A stretch of DNA of 64,000 nucleotides from Diphasiastrum complanatum (taxonomy: Eukaryota; Streptophyta; Lycopodiopsida; Lycopodiales; Lycopodiaceae): NCBI GenBank assembly GCA_029204225.1, contig CM055107.1, positions 367,620 to 431,619 on the forward strand, written 5' to 3'. This document shows positions 23,715-35,712 of this stretch, in pieces (position 1 is the stretch's first letter; each line of letters starts with the position of its first letter). The translations under genes were made by a program, and so were the position numbers. A model generated the notes under the pieces. The model had not been told where the DNA came from. It did not search any database and saw only the letters and a list, made by a program, of their open reading frames with translations.

Positions 23715-24978
23715 TTGTTTGAATGTCATGACATACCCTGTGCAGGACATCCCAGTATACACAGGACTCTGTACTTGGTTAAGAGAGAATTTTATTGGCC
23801 AAAGCTCAAGCTGTATGTCGAGTCATATGTTGTTATATGCAAGCCTTGTCCACTAGCAAAGGTTGAACGCCATAAGGCTAGTGGTTTGTTGCATCCGTTA
23901 GATATCCTAGATAAGAAATGAGAAAGCATATCTATGGATTTTGTAGTTGGACTTCCAAAGACCCAACGACGAAATGATTCAATTTGGGTTGCAGTGGATC
24001 GGTTAACTAAGTTAGCTGCATTCATACCAGTCAAGTCAACTATAAAGGCTTCTGATTTAGCCCAAATCTTTGTTGAAAGATTATTACGGTTATATGGTCT
24101 GCCAAGTGACATTGTTAGTGATAGAGATCCTAAGTTCACAGGTCACTTTTGGTCAGCAGTATTCCATAAACTGGAAACTTCTTTGAGTTTGAGATCTTCT
24201 GATCATCCTGAATCAGATGGCCAGACATAAAAGGACTAATCAAACTATGGAAGATATTTTGAGGACGTATGTTTCTCATAGGCAATCTCATTGGGAAGAT
24301 TATCTCCCACTGGTTGACTTTTCATGTAATAGTAGAAAACATTCTGCTACAGGTTACAGTCCTTTTATGCTTATGTACAATTTTCAACCTAGATCTCCAG
24401 TAAATGTTGAGACGAAGTCTGTTAAGATCTAGAAGGTTGCTGATTTTTTGCATGATATGCAAGAAATGTTGCAAGTGGCTAAGGATAGTATCCGAAGTGC
24501 TCAGGATAGAGCTAAACACTATACTGATCTTAAGAGATCTCCAAGAGATTTTAAAGCTGATGACTGGGTATATCTTAGGACTCCAGAAGATTCTAAGACC
24601 TTACGTACAGGGAAGCATTATAAGCTATCTACCTGTTATTGTGGACCTTTCAATATTGTACGTAGAATTGGTTCTTTGGCGTATGAACTCGATCTTCAAG
24701 GAAAATCAACTACACACCCAGTATTTCATGTAAGTCGTTTGAAACTAAGTTTAAATGATGGTGATACAGTTGGATAGGATGAGGATTTATCCCATTTGGA
24801 AGATTTGTCGCTTAGTGAACCTTTGGAACCTGAGAAAGAGTTAAGAACCAGAGATAAACAATTGAGAAATCGTTCTACCTCTGAGTGCTTAATTTGGTCG
24901 AAGGATCGTACTGAGGATGATGATTCGTGGGAGAGAGTTAATAGCATAAAGAAGAATTTCCCGAATTTTAGTTTCTAA
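23715..24978 (+). pseudogene. Chromovirus (Ty3/gypsy) integrase with chromodomain
   Basis: The order is typical of a plant chromovirus. A zinc-binding HHCC-like start (CAGHPSIHRTLYLVKREFYWP, CKPCPLAK) runs to about 23,900. The catalytic core follows with the first Asp (SMDFVVGLPK, 23,930) and the second (VSDRDPKFTGHFW, 24,115). At the third position the expected Glu region reads SDHPESDGQT then a stop, so the active site is broken. C-terminal signatures follow: HYTDLKRSPRDFKADDWVYL, GPFNIVRRIGSLAYELDL and HPVFHVSRLKLS. The chromodomain-like tail ends ECLIWSKDRTEDDDSWERV with FPNF. In-frame stops occur at 23,919, 24,229, 24,430 and 24,775. A PPT and LTR follow. Confidence 0.9.
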
Positions 24979-25006
24979 GGCTAGAAATAGTTTAAGGAGG
25001 AAAGAA

Positions 25007-25707
25007 TGTTATGTGCATGACCAGTAGATAGGATACAGTATACTCCTAGTCTTGGATACATGGTACTCCGGTGAACAAGCTGTTAGTTATGTCACGTCAT
25101 ACTGGACGTGATCCAAAAGTAACTTATATTCTTGTGAGTCCCAGAATACACTACATGGAGTTTAGACAAGGTATGAGATAGTGTATGCATGTGTAGAGTT
25201 ATCAATAGCAATTCTATGAATAGTTGGTCCATGCATAGGCTCTATTCTAGGTGAATCTATGTATAGGAAACATAGGGCTATGCATGGCTATGTGCCCAAG
25301 ATGCTTTTGGCTCTATATAAGAGGTCCAAACTCGCCCTACTCCTCATCATGGTTCTTGATTCATTGCCAAGCTCTCACTCTACATTCATGCTTCTTGTTC
25401 CTTGGCCTGAGGGTGAGGCTTCTAGAAATTAATTGGATGCTTCTACTTGGTTGGGTGGTTTCTCCACAGCGTGTTATCCTTTGTGTTTAGGATTTGTAAG
25501 TAGGATCTAAGGAGCTTCCCTTATACCTTGACTATCCCAAAGCTTGTACTAACTCCAATTAGTGTGTTTTGGGCCTCACAGGAATATTAGTTACTTTCGG
25601 GTCATGTCTAGTATGACGTGGCATAACTACCAGCTTGTTTCACTGGAGTCCCGTGTATCCAAGACTAGGAGTATACCGAATCCTATGTACTGATCATGGA
25701 CATGACA
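25007..25707. mobile_element. 3' LTR with long inverted ends (head-to-head LTRs)
   Basis: A purine tract AAGGAGGAAAGAA precedes TGTTATGTGCATGACCAG at 25,007, the start of the 3' LTR of the chromovirus, with a TATA box CTATATAAGAG at 25,313-25,323. The block ends at 25,707 with GATCATGGACATGACA, followed by TTCTTCCCTCCTTAAG, the complement of another PPT. The last 180 bp or so are the reverse complement of the first 180 bp. A second LTR of the same family therefore enters from the right in the opposite orientation. The R/U5 part of the forward LTR occupies the middle. Confidence 0.75.
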
Positions 25708-26030
25708 TTCTTCCCTCCTTAAGCTACTTCTATCCATAGAAGTTCTCAAACATGAAAGAATTATAGCAATAATTTTCTTAACTTTCAATAACAACCTAGA
25801 AAATCATTATCCTTAGTCTGACTTTCACATCAAACAAGTACTCAAAGATAATCCTATTTTCCAAGTGACAATCTCTGCACTAGAGTACAACCCAGGTTTG
25901 AAAAGTACACTAATTTTTCATCTGGGTTACATTCGCCACAAGTTAGTAACAATACCTTCATGTAAAGCACTTACATGAAACACTGGGTGAAATATTACCT
26001 AACTCAGGAGATTAAAGCTAAAAAATAATA
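25708..26030 (-). mobile_element. Inverted gypsy 3' internal end and repeat R1, copy 2
   Basis: Reading the minus strand, this is the internal sequence just before the inverted PPT/LTR. Bases 25,812-26,030 repeat 18,725-18,940. No intact frame. Confidence 0.55.
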
Positions 26031-26040
26031 AACATACAGG

Positions 26041-28578
26041 CTTATTATTTACCCTGTTAATGTTGTGGATCTGATAAAGAAAGAGCTTCAGAGACTACTT
26101 GACGCCGATTTCATTTATGAGATCGAGCATACCGAATGGGTTTCACCGATTGTCATTGTTCTTAAGAAGAATGGAAAATTAAGAATTTGTGTGAATCTCA
26201 AGGCTTTGAACAAAGTGACGCGAAAGGATCACTTTCCATTGACTTTTACGGATCGCCTTGCTGGAGCGGAAGCTTATAGTTTCCTGGATGGATTTAGTGG
26301 TTACAACCAGGTTAAGATTACAGCTGTAGATTGCCACAAAACAGTTTTTGCAACAGAATGGGACACTTATGCTTATAAAATAATTTTGTTTGGACTCTTG
26401 ATGCACCAAGTTCGTTCCAAAGAGTAATGCAATTTGCTTTTAAAGATTATCTACATAAATTTCTTGAAATTTACTTGGATGACCTGGGAGTCCATAATAG
26501 TACAGATACAGACCACCTGGATCGATTGGAGAAAGTATTTGAAAGATGTCACAAATATCAAATTTTCCTAAATCCAAAAAAATGCCAGATATGGGTTTCC
26601 CACGGAGTTGTGCTTGGACATGTGATATCGAGACATGGCATTGCCACAAATTAAATCAAGGTTATTGTGGAATTGCCACCACCAACAACAATTCGTGGAG
26701 TTTATGTGTTTATGGGTCATGCGAACTACTATCAAATTTTTATTATCTTCTTTGCAAATTTAGCACGACCTATATACAAACTGACTACTGTTCCTATTTG
26801 GACTGTAGAGGCGTTAGAATCCTTTGAAAAATTAATAAAAGCATTAACTTCAGTACTGATACTACGTTCTCCAGATTGGACGGTTGAATTTCATGCTTAC
26901 ACCGGATGCCTCGAAATACGCCATAAGATCAGTTTTGACGCAGCCAGGTGATTATAAGAAGGACTATTCTATACGATTTGCAAGCAGATAGCTTACAGAT
27001 CCGGAGAAGAACTATTCAACAACAGAACGTGAAGCGTTAGCCATGATTTTTTCTGTTCGGAAATTTCGTCATTATCTCATGGAAATGCACTTTGCATTTT
27101 ATACGGATCACCAGCCGTTACTTTATATGGTAAACAAGACATGCAATACTGGATGTATTGCAAGATGGTTACTATTATTGACTGAATTTGACTTTCGAAT
27201 TGTGGTTTGAAAGGGGAAGCAACATTATCTAGCCGATCACGTTACATGAATTGAATCCGCACTGAAGTGGATGATGAATTACCAGTGCTACATTGTTCTA
27301 TGTAGAAGCAGTACCTGAGTGGGCAACAAATATTGTTGAGTACCTAATGCTAGGACTACCGAATGGCTCTTTGACAAAAGTATAGAAGAGGCAATTGATT
27401 CATAAGGCTCAACATTATCAGTTGATTGCAAGACAATTATATCATCATGGATCAGACAATATTCTACGTAGATGTGTTTTCCCGTATGAAATACTAGATT
27501 TAATCATGTTTTCAAATGATGGCATGGGCGGAGGACACTTCTCTACAGATATCACTGTTCGCAAACTTTTGAAATCAGGTTGTTGGTGGCCTACGCTTCA
27601 TAAGTACACAAAAACTTATATCCAAACATGTGATGTTTGCCAGCGAGCACGACGGCCTACTAGATAGAACTATGAACCCTGCATCCGGTTTTATCGCAAG
27701 CACCGTTTGAAAAATGGGGACTGGATTATGTTGGTCCTATTCATCTTGCCGCGCAAGGATCTCAGGCCCAATACATTATCGTAGCAATTGATTATATGAC
27801 CAAGTGGGTTGAAGCCAAAGCTGTCAAAGTTGCTGATGCAAAATCTACGGCCAAGTTTATATCTATTATCATATTTGGATGTCCGATCGAGATTGTCAGT
27901 GATCGGGGTACACACTTTGTTAATCAAACAATAAAGTGTTTACTAGAAAATTTTTTTGGTATACACAAATTTAGTACTCCTTACTATTCCAGAGGGAATG
28001 GCCAAGCTGAATCTTGCAATAAGATTCTCTGCACTATTATGACAAAGACAGTTGAAGCAAGTCGGTCTGATTGGGAACATAAACTATATGCAGCGTTATG
28101 GGCATTCAAAGCCGCTTACAAAATTAGCACAAATCAAACACCCTTTCAACTGGTTTATAGTCAAGATGCTATCATGCCGATTGAATTTTTAATTCCATCT
28201 TTATGCATGACGGCAACAGAACGGTTAAATGATGATAAGTCTTTACAACTCCGTCATGAAGCGTTGCACAAATTATGTGAAACACGATTGATGGTAGTTC
28301 ATGCGTTAGCAGCAGAGAAAGCCCGCCGCAAGGCATGGCACGATCGTTGATTGCACAAAAAGGATATGAAAGCAGGAGATCTTGCAATGATGTACAAAAC
28401 CAAGTTGATCAAGGGAAAATTGAAGTTTATCGGTGAAGGCCCATATAAAGTAAAAGAAATTCTAAACTATGGCGCAGTAATTTTTGAGCACTTGGACGGA
28501 AAACGTATTGATACTCCAGTGAATGGCAGCCGATTACGCAAGTTTTGGCAGCCTGCTCCGCCAGTTCAGCAAGCATGA
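26041..28578 (+). pseudogene. Ogre/Tat/Athila-type Ty3/gypsy pol remnant
   Basis: RT begins at 26,065 (LIKKELQRLLDADFIYEI, WVSPIVIVLKKNGKLRICV, FPLTFTDRLAG) and carries YLDDLGVHN near 26,473. RNase H follows with REALAMIFSVRKFRHYL and FYTDHQPLLYMV at 27,030-27,140. The integrase zinc region reads GGGHFSTDITVRKLLKSGCWWPTL and CDVCQRARRPTR at 27,525-27,665. The core (27,730-28,050) has DYVGP, IVSDRGTHFVNQ and GNGQAESCNK, so the D, D and E positions all survive. The C-terminal half runs to 28,578 with DLAMMYKTKLIKGKLKF and GPYKVKEI. There is no chromodomain. Stops and frameshifts break RT and RNase H; the integrase frame 27,796-28,350 is long and clean. A closely related copy lies at 50,014-48,900 on the other strand. 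Confidence 0.88.
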
Positions 28579-29290
28579 TCTAATTGATTCTTTATTTTTA
28601 TTTGTTTTTCAAATTTTTTGTTTTCAATATTTAATTGTTAAGTTTTTGTTTGAAAAAGACAGAAAAAAAAATGAGAAAAGACTAATGAGCAAAAGTCAGA
28701 AAAGTCATCAGCATGAAAAAATGAAGGACATTATTTCTGATAAAAAATGACTTATAAAATCACTGTTTCAATCATATGTGGCCTATACAATATCAAAAAC
28801 CTTCGTTGAGCTTTCAGACTGTACATCCACTTCAGAATAGCGATATTGAGTTGGGCAAAGGTTTTTTCCGAAACAAATCCAATTTTTGAGTTAGGCGAAT
28901 GATCAGCAACATGCCATTTGGGAACCTTTGTCGAGCACCTTACTCTCCTTAGGAACCTTTTCTGACATGCTAGATGGTCTTAAAATGTCAAAATTAGGTT
29001 GGCCATAGCTTCAGATCTTGAAAAATTGTGACAATACTTAGTCTGTGACCATTGGGACTACCATTTCCATCACAGCTGCCGAAGCCACCTCACCCCCGCA
29101 CATAGAAGTTGTTTCCCCAAACACGCAGTATTTTATGGATATGTTCGATGATTTCGACCCCCTGGGGCCCTCCAAAATTTCTGAAAAGCCCCAGAGCCCT
29201 GCCGCCTTTGAACTCCAATCCCCTGGAAGAGGATTTGAACAATTCCATGATACCACTGTTGATGTTGAAGATTCATGTAGTTGATGTTGA
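28579..29290 (+). pseudogene. Post-pol region of the gypsy element, deleted
   Basis: After the pol stop, 28,680-29,020 matches the reverse complement of 48,840-48,500. At about 29,040 it jumps to the equivalent of 47,254, skipping the first domain of the post-pol ORF present in the other copy. The remaining frame, 29,045-29,284, reads VTIGTTISITAAEATS, NTQYFMDMFDDFDPLGPSK and GRGFEQFHDTTVDVEDS. It ends in a short TGATGT repeat. The protein is acidic and Pro-rich, of unknown function. Confidence 0.7.
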
Positions 29291-29711
29291 TGTTGATGTT
29301 GAGCAGTGAACAACGTTACGATATTTCAGAGGTGTGAATACATAATTGGGCCATGTGTATGTTGAATAGTTGAAAAGTCAAAACAATATCTTGAAACAAG
29401 GCCCTTTTGGTGCTCGAACTACCTCTTATGGTAGCAATGGTAGAGATAGTGTGATGGCAGTTGGTAGATGTAGAAATGGTTACCATGTCGTGCATGCATT
29501 GACAAGACACAATAGTAGATTTGGTTTGTGGATGGCCTGAAGGAACATTGGTAGTCAACAGATGAGAGGCCTGGATGAAGTCTAATATACAAATCACAAC
29601 AATACACTTGAGAGAAAAGAAAGTTACATCTACTCCTATAACTTTCATCACAAAGCATATACTTTCGCCTCAACATATCCATCAAGTACATTGCTAGAAC
29701 AACTCAATTGT
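29291..29711. other. Unannotated end of the left-only segment
   Basis: No gene, LTR end or repeat was recognised between the gypsy post-pol frame and the resumption of the left arm at 29,718. Confidence 0.3.
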
Positions 29712-29717
29712 TTGTTT

Positions 29718-31720
29718 ACATGCAAGATTCAAAAGCTCTTTACCAATTTTACATGAAAAGGGAATTTGAAATTAGTGGCATGGAACAAATCTACCAATCC
29801 CATTTCCTTAAGAGTCACTAGCATACGAGACATTTATACTCGATCTATACAACTCCCATCCCATAGGAATCTGTAAGTTAACTTGCTCAAGTGAGCTTTA
29901 GATGAAATCACATCAAGATAGCCTATTAGACCTATTGAGTGATTCTCAAGAGTTGGAGGGTAGTAAATCAAACATTTCGAGGTCTATCAAGGGAAAATGA
30001 GTCTTCATGTCTCATTAGGTTGTTGGAAGGTTAAAATGTAATCACAACGCCCACAGATTCACCTTTAACCCATAAGCAGATTATGAGTTTATAGGCACAC
30101 AATATTTGACATTCCCAAGTACTGAACTCCAATAGTACACCTTGAGGAGAAGAGGAATGCTGCATTAAAAGAGGCCTTTCCAAAAGTGAAAAGATTTGCA
30201 AGGTTTGCATTCAGCCACACTCACACTCAAGTAAGCAACGTTTTAAGCCACATCAAGAGATATTGAACCAAGTCAAATAAAGTATGCTCCACAAATTGCA
30301 AGGTAACATGCATCATGTCCATTGAACAATCTTTTCTACTAAGTGCTTTGAGGTACAACACATTTTTTTTAAACACGAATCGGGAAAGACAAGACCACCA
30401 ATCATGGAAATTCAAATACAAAAAAGTTGGGCATATTCTTTTTCACAGCTGCAATTTTTCATTGGAAAACATTACATCAAGACTTGCTACAAGCGAAACA
30501 TGCACTCAAGTTCTTCATCTGCAACACTCTTCCAGTTTAAACAAGCAGAAGAAAACAACTTGCACCTTTTTTAGGCTGTCATGCTGAATCATCCAAATAT
30601 TGGTATAAAAGATTAGGACTGCAAAATCAGCTTGATTTTATTCAACCTTATTCTGCTACTGAGTAACATGTTTGTACAATATTGTCCAAAAATCATTTGC
30701 AACACTTGGCATTGCATTCCTTTTTAGATCATGGAAAGCAAGGAAAAACATTTTATCTTGTTAGTTCTTTTTTTTTAATGCTTATCAGATGTACAATGTT
30801 GCATTCGGAAAATTAACTTGAAATGGCCTTAATGTTGCAACAACTCATATTAGAAAGCTAGGTTTACTTCTTTTTATTCATAATAAGATGCTTTCAAAGT
30901 GTAGTTATATGGTTTAAGGGAGTGCTTGTGTAGAAAGACCATGCAAAACTTGTGTGGAGATGGACACAAGTATCAGTTTTGAGCAAAAGGCAAGATATCT
31001 AGTTTTGTAGCTATGCTCATTTGTAATTATATTTGATATTCATCAAAGTTAAGAAAGTTCGCTTGTATGGAAAGACGATGACTTCTATAAATATAGACTA
31101 GAATTTTGACTAGTATCAGTTTCGAGCACAAGGCCACAAACTTCTAGTTTAGAATGTACAATTGAATATCTTTATTTCCAAACAAATTTTTTTTCTAAAA
31201 TTTGTAATGAGCACTATCACCAATCAAATTTGTATACGTAACCAGAGCTAGTGCATGAACTATTCCCCCCTCATGACCCTAAACGAGTGTGCAACAAGTT
31301 CCTACCCCTTCTTTACTTGGTCAAAATGATTGACAAACAACATTCATCTAGATACTAGAAGCAGATTGTCTACTTTCATGATAGATTCTAGGTTTTGTCA
31401 CTTAGGAACATCAATCACAGTCGAGTAACACTACCTAAACAGATTTGTATTGGTTCCAATCTAGAGGACATTATGTAAGAATGGTAGTCATATGTGCAAT
31501 ACTTGCAGTTTTTTCAAGGATTACACATTTACTAAAAGAGTGATTGCATAAAATGTTTTCAAGATCTTATCCACTAGTGATATGTGGAGTTCCATCTAGA
31601 ATAGAACCTACACAAGAAAGGAGCCATGCAATCTCTAACCTTACGAAGTCCACCCACAAAGAGACAAACCATCAACTTCGTTGTAGCAATGCCACAATAC
31701 ACAATTTTCTATCAATATTG
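29718..31720. repeat. Left arm of the inverted duplication, middle part
   Basis: Reverse complement of about 61,471-62,938, beginning ACATGCAAGATTCAAAAGC and ending at the copia insertion site (CAATATTG). It is not coding. The left copy is longer than its partner; small length differences are spread over 30,560-31,300. Confidence 0.85.
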
Positions 31721-31974
31721 AGTTAAAATAGCAATGATCGAATTATACAATGGTTTTTTATTTCGACGGCACCACGTGTGCTCAGTTCTAGAACTATTGG
31801 GCCATCTTTTTGTTATGAGCCCTTTGAGTGCTTTTAAGCAACTTTATCTTTATACTTGCTTATCACTTGAATATACAGTTTGTGGAGAGCAATCTGTTGT
31901 CTTGTCTTATTGCACTTGACGTTGTGTTGTGGTGATTAATCCGATCGGGTTTTTTTAAAACTGTTTTCTTAACT

Positions 31975-31986
31975 TGGTATCAAAGC
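31975..31986 (+). promoter_or_regulatory. Copia primer binding site (initiator tRNA-Met)
   Basis: TGGTATCAAAGC differs from the usual plant PBS TGGTATCAGAGC by one base and follows the LTR without a spacer. Confidence 0.85.
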
Positions 31987-33361
31987 CCTTGGTGGCTACA
32001 ATCACCGGACAAGAACAGAGAGCTGCGAATTCACGATGGTTTGTTGGCTAGGAAGCACAAAACTGAGTCTGTGGAGATTTGTGGAATGGCTTGAAACTGT
32101 AAAAAGGATTCAGAGACAGGGAATTGTCGACTGAATCAGAAGGCAAGCAAAGATTGAAGCTGAAAATTCTTCTGGAGGGTTGCTTGGCGTTTGTGATTCG
32201 TTGAATCCAATCGAACATCGTTTGAAGAGCGGTTTGGTGCAGACGATTGCTTACTGTAGGGCGACCTCAGAGGGATAGGTAGTTGATCAAAGAAATTCTC
32301 AAAAAGGATCAAATAAAGCCCAAATTATCTTCTTCCTTGACAGCTAGGATTTCAAGTCAGGAAAACACATTTCTCTCTCAATACAAAACCTTTTTTGAAG
32401 CTATAAAGAGCTAGAGGTGGGTGCCCTAGCAACACGACCCTACCTGTAAGAAGCCGTGGGCGATCGTGAGCTCTTGAAGATACTGGAGCAGTTTGAACCT
32501 GCATCCATGGCAAAACCCTAGCAGGAACTCGTGATGGAGAGGAAGAGAGCCATGGAGGATCTCTCGGGATAGTCGCGCGCATAGAATAAGGCTAGGAACT
32601 TCGTGTTTCGAAGTGTATAGCAGTTGGAGGACAGATCTTCAATGCACACAAATGCGCAAGATCGTTGGTTGGAGACCCATCACGATCGACGGACATGTTT
32701 GGAAGTTTGGAAGACTATACCAGCCGTCAGATTGAAACTAGTGGTGGAGATGGGATTCAAAAGGTCTCTGAAGATCTGGAAGGCAAAATAGGCCTTCTTC
32801 TCATTTAAAATTTTCAAACCGAAAAAATTGTTGGGCCCCAAGTTTTTGAAGGATGAAGTTTCTGTACACTGAAAAAACAATTCAAAAAAACTCAAAGTGC
32901 CCTTATTTTCACCTCCTTTAGCCTATTTTGGCCAAACGAAAGGCTATAGCCTCCAAACTAAGGGCACCCTAACTGTACTTGCAAGTACAGTACGCCAAAA
33001 TAGAGTGATTCCCACAGAGAAAGTGTCCGGAGTGCGTCAAAAGTGATTTTACCATTCCACTGGGCATGTAGATGGGAGTTGGTGATGAAGATACCAAAAT
33101 GGTATGAAAAGGTCATGAAAGACGCAAAGCTAAATCAATCGGGATCTAGCACACAAGGAGAAGTGAGAAGATCAATGTGAGAAAGGAAGTCTCCCGATCG
33201 TTATCATGTGAACTATGCCCTAATGAGTGACATTTTGAAGTGTCGAGAGCCATCAACCTTTGATGAAGCAAAATCACAAAGAGTGGCAAAGGGCAATGGA
33301 AGAGGAGATAGAATCCATACTAACCTTGGCCTAATCTATAAAAGACAGTGTTTTACCTAAG

Positions 33362-33817
33362 TTGCAGGGTTATGTTGACGCTGATTGGGCAGGAAATGTA
33401 GATGATAGAAAGTCAACAACAGGTTATGCCTTCAATTTTGGTAGCAGTTGTTTTTCATGGTCCAGCAAGAAGAAAGATACCATTTCTCTTTCTTCTACAG
33501 AAGCCGAATATAGAGCATTAAGTTCTGCTACCCAGGAAGTTGTTTGGCTACGTAAGTTGTTATGTGAGATTGGCATAAAGCAGGTAAATCCTACTGCTAT
33601 TTTCTGTGACACTCAAAGTGGAATACAATTGGCTAAGAATCCTGTCTTTCACACGAGGACAAAACATATTGAGGTAAAATATCACTTTCTGTGTGAAAAG
33701 CTACAATATGAAGATATATGTATTGTACACTGTTCTATGTTGTTACAAGTTGCTGATATATTTACGAAAGCTTTAAGTAAAGAAAAGTTTGAACTTTTAG
33801 AGCCAAACTTGGCTTAG
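33362..33817 (+). pseudogene. Copia RNase H domain (left copy 1)
   Basis: Open frame with the complete copia RNase [21 protein letters not shown] (first catalytic Asp), [15 protein letters not shown] (Glu), [18 protein letters not shown] (Asp), [12 protein letters not shown] and [15 protein letters not shown]. It is cut off from its RT by a deletion, so it cannot make a functional polyprotein. The M of MQGY is internal. Confidence 0.9.
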
Positions 33818-34515
33818 ATTTGGTTATCTAAAAAGCCTTTACTTTTAATACTATCATGGAGGTATGTTCCATGAATAGAGTAAACTTTAAAATATAGAGA
33901 GATGTTGTTCATTGAGGGAGAGAGTTAAAATAGCAATGATCGACTTATACAGTGCTTTCTTATTTCGACGGCACCACGTGTGCTCAGTTCTAGAATTATC
34001 AGGTCGTCTTTCTTTTATGATCCCTTTGAGTGCTTTTAAGCAACTTTATCTTTGTACTTGCTTATCAGTTGAATATATAGTGTGTGGAGAGCAATTCTGT
34101 TGTCTTGTCTTATTGCACTTGACGTTGTACTGTGGTGATTGATCCGGTCGGGTTTTTTTTTAAACTGTTTTCTTAACTTATTGGATGCTGACTCAGATGA
34201 GAATTCAACGATAGACTCTAATGAGGATGATGGGTCATCAACTTCTTCAGCCGAAAAGGAAAATCTTGATAATATTTCGAGCACTGAGTTGAGAGGAGCT
34301 AGTGAGAATTCCTTAGAATTTGAATTGTAAAAGGAAACAATATAAAAATTAATTTCAATGTTTTCAAAATTTGTGGATTATCGGAACTAGCTTCAAATGT
34401 ATTCAGCAAGTTATTTTCATGAAAGTCATTTTAGACTATTAAAACACCATAAATATTTGTGTATTTTGTTCACTGGGACATTTCTAATTTTTAAGGTGTT
34501 ACTAGAAAATTTAAT

Positions 34516-35712
34516 CTACATAGAGCACTTTATGGCCTTAAGCAAGTGCCACGTGCATGGTATGGACACATTGACAATTACTTTATTTCTCATGGGTTTG
34601 TAAGAACAAATTCAGATCCAAATCTTTATGTTCTTGTAAACGAAGATAACTTTGCCTTGATTGTACTTTATGTTGATGATATCATTATTATGGGCAATGA
34701 TGAGAATCTCACTCATTCTATCAAAGCCAACTTATGCAAGCAATTTGAGATGACAGATTTAGATCTTATGCATTATTGCTTGGGTGTTGAAGTATGGCAA
34801 ACTGGCAGTGATATCAGGTTATGTCAAAACAAGTATGTGTGCGAGGTATTGGAGAGATTTTGCATGACAGAGTGCAAACCTTCCATCACCCCTTGCGAAG
34901 TTGGTAAGAAATTATCTCATATTGATGATAGTGCACATGTTGATGCTACTCTATTTCGTCAGCTAGTTGGGAGTTTGATATATCTTATGACTACACATCC
35001 TGATATCTACTATGTTGTAAGTCTGATTAGCCAATTTTTGTCATCACCCACTATGGACTATTGGAAAGCTGCAAAAAGGACTTTGAGGTATGTGAAATAA
35101 GGTACACCTAATCTTGGCCTAATCTACAAAAGACATAGTGCTTTACCTAAGTTGCAGGGTTATGTTGACGCTGATTGGGTAGGCAATTTAGATGATAGAA
35201 AGTCAACAATAGGTTATGCCTTCAATTTTGGTAGCGGTTGATTTTCATGGTCCAGCAAGAAGCAAGATGCTATTTCTCTTTCTTCTACAGAAGCCAAATA
35301 TAAAGTGTTAAGTTCTGCTACCCAGGAAGTTGTTTGGCTATGTAAGTTGTTATGTGAGATTGGCATGATGCAGGTAAATCCTACTGTTATTTTCTGTGAC
35401 AACCAAAGTGGAATACAATTGGCTAAGAATCATGTCTTTCACGCGAGGACAAAACATATTGAGGTAAAATATCACTTTGTGAGTGAAAAGCTACAATCTG
35501 AAGATATATGTATTGACACTATTCTACGTTGTTACAAGTTGCTGATATATTTACGAAAGCTTTAAGTAAAGAAAAGTTTGAGACTTTTAGAGCCAAACTT
35601 GGCTTAGATCTGGTTATATAAAAAGCCTGTACTTTTAATACTATCATGGAGGTATGTTCCATGAATAGAGTAAACTTTAAAATAAAGAGAGATGTTGATC
35701 ATTGAGGGAGAA
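34516..35712 (+). pseudogene. Copia RT (3' half) and RNase H, duplicated left copy
   Basis: Starts inside RT (HRALYGLKQVPRAWYGH) and continues with DPNLYVLVNEDNFALIV, the catalytic LYVDDIII, and the copia RT tail CLGVEVWQTGSDIRLCQNKY and ITPCEVGKKL. A stop at 35,098 follows KRTLRYVK. RNase H (GYVDADWVGNLDDRKSTIGY to [19 protein letters not shown]) carries a stop at 35,240 and a frameshift near 35,515. LTR 35,713-35,963 follows. Confidence 0.9.

Larger units (their letters stand above)
5693..29717. other. 24-kb segment present only in the left arm
   Basis: The two arms match on both sides of this block, but in the right arm the flanks meet directly (GATTGTTT then ACATGC, reverse of 62,933-62,946). 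In the left arm the block is bounded by TTGTTT at 5,687-5,692 and again at 29,712-29,717. It contains the H3-like exon, RPS7, a Penelope-like element and two gypsy remnants. A deletion in the right arm between 6-bp repeats explains it most simply; an insertion in the left arm is the alternative. Confidence 0.8.
31721..34178 (+). mobile_element. Copia element with AG...CT LTR ends, left arm copy
   Basis: 5' LTR 31,721-31,974 and 3' LTR 33,923-34,178, each starting AGTTAA and ending TTAACT. The element is flanked by TATTG on both sides (31,716-31,720 and 34,179-34,183), a 5-bp target site duplication. The primer binding site TGGTATCAAAGC abuts the 5' LTR at 31,975-31,986. The purine tract GAGGGAGAG abuts the 3' LTR. 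The interior keeps a stretch like the copia segment between integrase and RT (PDRYHVNYALMSDILKC, EPSTFDEAKSQ, 33,190-33,285). The start of RT follows, and a deletion to just before the RNase H domain. The region 32,080-33,190 is not readable as protein. Confidence 0.9.

Noticed and set aside
25007-25707. MITE or foldback DNA transposon with 180-bp inverted ends
   Set aside because: The inverted homology extends outward into PPT sequence on both sides, and a TATA box and integrase context identify LTRs.
5693-29717. A single giant transposon with 6-bp target duplication
   Set aside because: The contents are a mixture of unrelated genes and elements, and the ends have no inverted repeats. Deletion in the other arm is simpler.
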